A DNA stretch of 64,000 bases from a bacterium (GTDB lineage: Bacteria > Zhuqueibacterota > Zhuqueibacteria > Residuimicrobiales > Krinioviventaceae). This document shows positions 62,702 to 64,000 of this stretch, in pieces (position 1 is the stretch's first letter; every line of letters begins with the position of its first letter). Where the stretch lies: assembly GCA_029561455.1 (NCBI GenBank), contig JAKQIY010000034.1, forward strand, positions 62,001-126,000. The letters are read 5' to 3'. The notes under the pieces are model-generated. The model saw only the letters and a program-made list of their open reading frames with translations. It made no database searches and was not told where the DNA came from. Position numbers and translations under genes: made by a program.

Positions 62702-63463
62702 ATGTTTAGACCCAGAGTAATACCTTGTTTATTATTAAAAAATTCCGGTCTGGTAAAATCAATTCAATTTAAAAATCATCGTTATATAGGCGATCCGATA
62801 AATGCGGTAAAACTATTTAACGACCACAAAGCAGATGAACTGGTTTTTCTGGATATTACCGCCACTAATGAGAAAAAGCATATACCCCTTGACCTGGTGC
62901 AAAAACTGGGCGAGGAGTGTAATATGCCATTTACGGTAGGCGGGGGTATACAAAGTATTGAAGAAATAAAAGCGATATTGAGCGCCGGAGCCGAGAAGGT
63001 CTGTATAAACACCCAGGCTATAAAAAATCCGGATTTTATCCGGCAGGCCGCCGATACATTTGGCAGTTCCACGATTGTTGTTTCTATTGATGTTAAAAAA
63101 AATATGTGGGGCAAGTATGAAATATACAGTAATAGTGGAACTAAAAAGACTGGGTTGGAGCCTCTCGCTTTTGCTTTGAATATGGAAAAAATGGGCGCAG
63201 GAGAGATATTGATAAATTCAATTGACTTGGATGGCACAATGTCGGGATATGATTTGAATATAATATACAAAATATGTAAAAATTTATCCGTACCGGTCAT
63301 AGCCTGCGGCGGCGCCGGAAAACTTGCGGATTTACGGGATGCTAATAAAATCGGCAAAGCATCGGCTGTTGCTGCCGGAAGTTTATTTGTTTATCATGGC
63401 CCCCGTAAAGCCGTGTTGATCAGTTTCCCGTCGCGACAAGAATTAATTGAACTTTTTAAATAG
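62702..63463 (+). CDS. hisF: HisF-type paralogue lacking the Asp11 catalytic base
   Basis: 253 residues with the HisF (beta-alpha)8 barrel: IPCLLLKNSGLVKSIQF, DELVFLDITATNEKKH, FTVGGGIQS, SIDVKKNMW, NSIDLDGTMSGYDL and ACGGAGKL. In histidine-pathway HisF the position after IPCL is Asp11, a catalytic base; here it is Leu11. The second catalytic Asp (SIDVKK) is kept. This fits paralogues that only channel ammonia from HisH to a WbpG-type amidotransferase. One base after hisH. Confidence 0.9.
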   Translation: MFRPRVIPCLLLKNSGLVKSIQFKNHRYIGDPINAVKLFNDHKADELVFLDITATNEKKHIPLDLVQKLGEECNMPFTVGGGIQSIEEIKAILSAGAEKVCINTQAIKNPDFIRQAADTFGSSTIVVSIDVKKNMWGKYEIYSNSGTKKTGLEPLAFALNMEKMGAGEILINSIDLDGTMSGYDLNIIYKICKNLSVPVIACGGAGKLADLRDANKIGKASAVAAGSLFVYHGPRKAVLISFPSRQELIELFK

Positions 63464-63512
63464 TATTATCTCTATCCCTGGAAATTTTGAGAAATTAAAT
63501 GAAAACAAATCT

Positions 63513-64000
63513 ATGAGAGTATTATTTTTTTTAGGACATCCGGCACATTATCATCTGTTCAAATATATAATAAAAGAACTGAACAGAAAAAACAACCAAT
63601 GTTTAATTGTAATTAAAGAAAAAGAGATGCTGGAGAGTTTGTTAATTAATGACAATTTGAAATATTCAAATGTTTTACCTGCTGCTAATAAAAGAAGGAA
63701 ACACAGTAAACTTGCTATATTATATGCAAGCGGCAGAGATTTACTAATCAAAGATTTCAAATTATTCAATTTTGTTAAAAATAATAAACCCGATATAATG
63801 ATAGGCACAGAAACATCCATCACCCATATTGGTCGTTTGTTAAATGTTCCCTCCTTGGTTCTGAATGAAGATGATGCCGTCAGTCAACCGGAGTTCTGTT
63901 ACCCGACTTATACTTTTGTGAATCATATTATCACGCCCCATATCTGTAATAATGGCAAGTGGAAAAACAAACAAATTCTATATAACGGCTATCACGAGTT
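63513..64000 (+). CDS. DUF354-family putative glycosyltransferase (3' truncated by window edge)
   Basis: The first 162 residues of a DUF354 protein. It begins MRVLFFLGHPAHYHLFKYII, the typical opening of this GT-B-like family related to UDP-GlcNAc 2-epimerases, with DIMIGTETSITHIGRLLNVPSLVLNEDDA near 90-118, the family's conserved core. DUF354 genes are common in loci that make acetamidino or diamino sugars. It lies 49 bases after hisF and runs off the window. Confidence 0.78.
   Translation, partial: MRVLFFLGHPAHYHLFKYIIKELNRKNNQCLIVIKEKEMLESLLINDNLKYSNVLPAANKRRKHSKLAILYASGRDLLIKDFKLFNFVKNNKPDIMIGTETSITHIGRLLNVPSLVLNEDDAVSQPEFCYPTYTFVNHIITPHICNNGKWKNKQILYNGYHE

Overview
The window is a bacterial chromosomal segment, probably from the FCB superphylum (Calditrichota, KSB1, Ignavibacteria or a related lineage). 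The evidence is two secreted proteins that end in the type IX secretion (Por) C-terminal sorting module with the NYPNPFN signature, lipoprotein-rich glycan degradation genes, and a hybrid sensor kinase with two receivers. No rRNA, tRNA, CRISPR array, transposase or phage gene was seen, so the phylum call is an inference from protein features.

Region 1 (1-7.4 kb) is core and regulatory: the 3' end of secF, a STAS anti-sigma factor antagonist, purA, a divergently placed two-component pair (receiver protein plus hybrid kinase), and a DUF1015 protein coupled to a metallo-beta-lactamase-fold hydrolase. Region 2 (7.4-34 kb) is accessory and dominated by secreted glycan-active proteins: a GH78 rhamnosidase-like enzyme, a CBM9-like lipoprotein, a DUF1080 (3-keto-disaccharide hydrolase-type) protein, an SGNH-PKD lipoprotein, a LamG/sorting-domain protein, a GH16 lipoprotein, a GH67 alpha-glucuronidase and a YdjC/ChbG deacetylase. 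No SusC/SusD pair is present. Interspersed are a sigma-54 regulator with a degenerate receiver, SbcD, a membrane-protein/HTH operon with a clear promoter and operator, two methyltransferases, and a SigZ-like sigma factor next to a cysteine-rich ArsP-type permease. Gaps in this region carry clusters of short palindromes.

Region 3 (34.4-64 kb, continuing past the end) is one long co-directional exopolysaccharide/surface glycan locus: SLBB export protein, Wzc-type tyrosine autokinase, nucleotide-sugar enzymes, Wzx flippase, Wzy-like polymerase, several GT4 glycosyltransferases, a heparinase II/III-family protein, a beta-helix lipoprotein, two CapK-type adenylate-forming enzymes and a DUF362 protein. 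Base composition is visibly AT-richer and patchier here than in the first 34 kb.

Three sugar routes can be read in region 3: a 2,3-diamino-uronic acid route (WlbA/WbpB-type oxidase at 37408 with a WbpG-HisH-HisF amidotransferase block at 60941-63463), a CDP-6-deoxyhexose route (RfbF, RfbG and an SDR at 53027-55808), and a LegB-like 4,6-dehydratase with a nucleotidyltransferase and an SDR at 56913-59438. Notable oddities are a WlbA-type gene whose only plausible start codon is ATT, a HisF paralogue lacking the Asp11 catalytic base, and an NtrC-type regulator whose receiver has lost both the phospho-acceptor Asp and the conserved Lys.
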